Shown here in pieces: positions 6,176-7,295 of a stretch of 7,295 nt of DNA. Origin of the DNA: Phycisphaerales bacterium UBA2266 (GTDB lineage Bacteria; Planctomycetota; Phycisphaerae; Sedimentisphaerales; Anaerobacaceae); contig DDXG01000378.1 of NCBI GenBank assembly GCA_002347125.1, positions 1 to 7,295 on the forward strand, read 5' to 3'. The notes under the pieces are model-generated. The model was not told the origin of the DNA. It worked only from the letters and a program-made list of their open reading frames with translations, and made no database searches. Position 1 is the first letter of the stretch. Each line of letters opens with the position of its first letter. A program made the translations under genes and the position numbers.

Positions 6176-6760
6176 CTACTCGTACTCTGGGACCTTACCT
6201 TCTTCAACCAGCCGTGCATACTCCACACAGTATCGAGCCCACGGTTTGGCCTCTAATCGCGCCTTCGGGATTGGCTTGCCGGTCCCCTCGCAATACCCAT
6301 AGGCGCCCTCAACAATCCGCATCAGTGCCATGTCAATCTCGTGCAGAAGTTGCCTCTCGTTGTCCATCAGACCCAGTGCAAACTCCTGCTCGAAATTATC
6401 GGACCCAAGATCGGCCATGTGAATCGGCATGCTCGACAGATCACCGGCCGCATCCAGCCGCGACTGTTTCAGCGCCTCGTTCTCAATCTCATTGAAGCTC
6501 CCCATGATCTCCTGACGCTTTTCCAGCAGGAGATTCCGGAACCTCAGCAACTCCGCCTCCGTCAGATGCGGTCTCGGTGTCTTGGCCGCCTTTTCGCCAA
6601 TGGTTGCCCTCGCGGCCACTTTCCGCACGGGAGCTTTGTCGGCTTTCGCCGCCTTGGAAGCCGGCTTCTTGCCTGCTTTCCTGCTGGTCGCCGCCTTCTT
6701 CGAGCCCCCGCCTCGGCTCGTCGAAGGCTTCGTCGATGCTCTGGTGCCTTTCTTCGCCAC
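6176..6760 (-). CDS. DksA/TraR-family RNA polymerase-binding regulator with basic N-terminal tail
   Basis: The likely start is a GTG at 6760 with AAAGG (6774-6770) nine bases upstream, giving 194 residues. The frame is open to 6877, but that extension crosses the promoter region. Residues 1-65 are a Lys/Ala/Ser/Arg-rich tail resembling histone-H1-like or AlgP-type sequences. Residues 66-150 form the coiled coil typical of the family (L-T-E-A-E-L-L-R-F-R), with M-A-D-L-G-S-D-N-F-E-Q-E-F near the tip. The zinc-finger region (154-184) reads C157-x2-T160-x17-C178-x2-Y181, so only two of the four cysteines of classical DksA remain. Pseudomonas DksA2 is a known zinc-independent paralogue with two such cysteines. 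DksA proteins enter the secondary channel of RNA polymerase and, with ppGpp, adjust rRNA and amino-acid promoters. ppGpp response is not established for this branch. Confidence 0.85.
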   Translation of the reverse strand: MAKKGTRASTKPSTSRGGGSKKAATSRKAGKKPASKAAKADKAPVRKVAARATIGEKAAKTPRPHLTEAELLRFRNLLLEKRQEIMGSFNEIENEALKQSRLDAAGDLSSMPIHMADLGSDNFEQEFALGLMDNERQLLHEIDMALMRIVEGAYGYCEGTGKPIPKARLEAKPWARYCVEYARLVEEGKVPEYE

Positions 6761-6815
6761 TAGAGGCTGCCTTTCGATAGGTATACCCAACCTGTGTGAA
6801 ACTACGCAAACCTGT

Positions 6816-6847
6816 AGTATAGCATTTCTACACCCCCGTGTATAGCA
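6816..6847 (-). promoter_or_regulatory. Promoter region of the dksA-like gene, two extended -10 boxes
   Basis: On the minus strand TGCTATACT (6824-6816) is an extended -10 (TGn plus TATACT, five of six matches). It would start transcription near 6809, about 49 nt before the GTG. Seventeen bases upstream of the hexamer is TATACA (6844-6839), a four-of-six -35. That same hexamer is itself preceded by TGC, so TGCTATAC occurs twice, 23 bp apart (6824-6817 and 6847-6840). The upstream copy could be a second -10 or a -35; I see no good -35 for it. Confidence 0.6.
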
Positions 6848-6877
6848 CCAGCGCCCGACTTTTTCCCAGAAATCCAC

Positions 6878-6998
6878 TAGGCACAGCGGACAAGGCCCTT
6901 ACATCATGGATTCATAAGTGGTTCTACAAAAGGAAGTTAGAAGCAAATCGACCACTCGGACACCCTGTCGATTAACCTCGCCCCAGCCTCGCCTCTGC
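6878..6998. other. Intergenic region between the ABC ATPase and the dksA-like promoter
   Basis: This stretch is more AT-rich than its surroundings and shows no coding potential on either strand. It holds one inverted repeat (6946-6973) and an A-rich patch on the minus strand upstream of the dksA-like promoter. Confidence 0.5.
6946..6973 (-). terminator. Possible weak terminator hairpin after the ABC ATPase gene
   Basis: AATCGAC (6946-6952) and GTCGATT (6967-6973) form a perfect 7-bp inverted repeat with a 14-base loop. It starts 25 nt downstream of the ATPase stop on the minus strand. The following minus-strand sequence is only mildly T-rich (TTGCTTCT). The stem is short and the loop long, so the call is tentative; an operator is equally possible. 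Confidence 0.3.
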
Positions 6999-7295
6999 TC
7001 ATCGCCCGAGCCGCCCGATCGGCACAAAAACGGTCCAGCCCCCGGCCTGGCCGCTCGCCACTTCCACTCCAAAGAACCGTCCGACCCGGTCCGCCGTCAA
7101 TACCCTCTGCGTCGGCCCATGCTCGTATCCGTTTCCCCGCCCCAGCATAAGGACCTCGTCGCAGTACCGCCCGGCCAGATTCAGGTCGTGCATCACCGTC
7201 ACAACCGTCAGGCCACTGTCGATCTGTCCTGCCTTGAGGAGGTCGAACACCCCCACCTGATGCCGCAGATCCAGCGAACTCGTGGGCTCGTCCAG
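6999..7295 (-). CDS. ABC transporter ATP-binding protein, FecCD-type (N-terminal part missing)
   Basis: The frame is open from the right edge to a TGA at 7001-6999, giving the last 98 residues. They start within Walker B and the D-loop (L-D-E-P-T-S-S-L-D) and include the H-loop (T-V-M-H-D-L-N-L-A). The end, G-P-T-Q-R-V-L-T-A-D-R-V to F-F-G-V-E-V, is typical of ATPases of iron-siderophore, haem and cobalamin importers (FepC, HmuV and BtuD; COG1120). Walker A and the signature motif lie outside the window. The protein would couple ATP hydrolysis to an inner-membrane permease pair, whose genes are likely next to it beyond the right edge. The substrate cannot be read from this fragment. The internal GTG at 7256 is not the start. 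Confidence 0.88.
   Translation of the reverse strand: MDEPTSSLDLRHQVGVFDLLKAGQIDSGLTVVTVMHDLNLAGRYCDEVLMLGRGNGYEHGPTQRVLTADRVGRFFGVEVASGQAGGWTVFVPIGRLGR

Noticed and set aside
6761..6877. Upstream extension of the dksA-like protein by 39 residues
   Set aside because: The extension covers the predicted promoter and its sequence is unlike the Lys/Ala-rich tail; the GTG at 6760 has a ribosome-binding site.
1..7295. CRISPR array, tRNA or rRNA genes, insertion sequence or defence system
   Set aside because: No regularly spaced repeats, no tRNA cloverleaf or rRNA-like stretch, and no transposase or effector gene was seen. The Xer protein has a housekeeping-type neighbourhood.

Overview
This is a GC-rich bacterial chromosomal segment with ordinary housekeeping genes and no sign of a phage, insertion sequence, CRISPR array or tRNA. 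A long-chain CapD/FlaA1-type epimerase, a YacG, a DksA-like protein with a reduced zinc finger and a basic tail, and a Xer recombinase with an enlarged N-terminal domain together suggest a planctomycete, perhaps Phycisphaerae. That assignment is an inference from protein style and was not computed.

Plus strand, left part (1-2465): the 3' part of a radical SAM enzyme with a C-terminal winged helix (1-888), a leader of about 215 bp rich in inverted repeats, a small unrecognised protein (1106-1348), and a XerC/XerD-type tyrosine recombinase (1428-2465). A strong intrinsic terminator (2488-2516) follows xer. Its T tract runs into the stop codon of the convergent minus-strand gene.

Minus strand, right part (read from right to left): the C-terminal end of a FecCD-type ABC transporter ATPase (7295-6999), then a DksA/TraR-family regulator (6760-6176) with its own extended -10 promoter region. 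The gyrase inhibitor yacG (6150-5944) follows after 25 nt, then an unrecognised 425-residue polytopic membrane protein (5852-4575). Last is a 649-residue nucleotide-sugar epimerase/dehydratase (4464-2515), preceded by a good sigma-70-like promoter with a perfect TTGACA -35 box.

The dksA-like, yacG and membrane-protein genes probably form one transcription unit. The epimerase gene can be transcribed on its own and probably serves surface polysaccharide or glycan synthesis. I found no clearly new multi-gene system. The best leads are the small ORF with its structured leader, the unknown membrane protein, and the DksA-like protein with two of four zinc ligands and a histone-H1-like tail.
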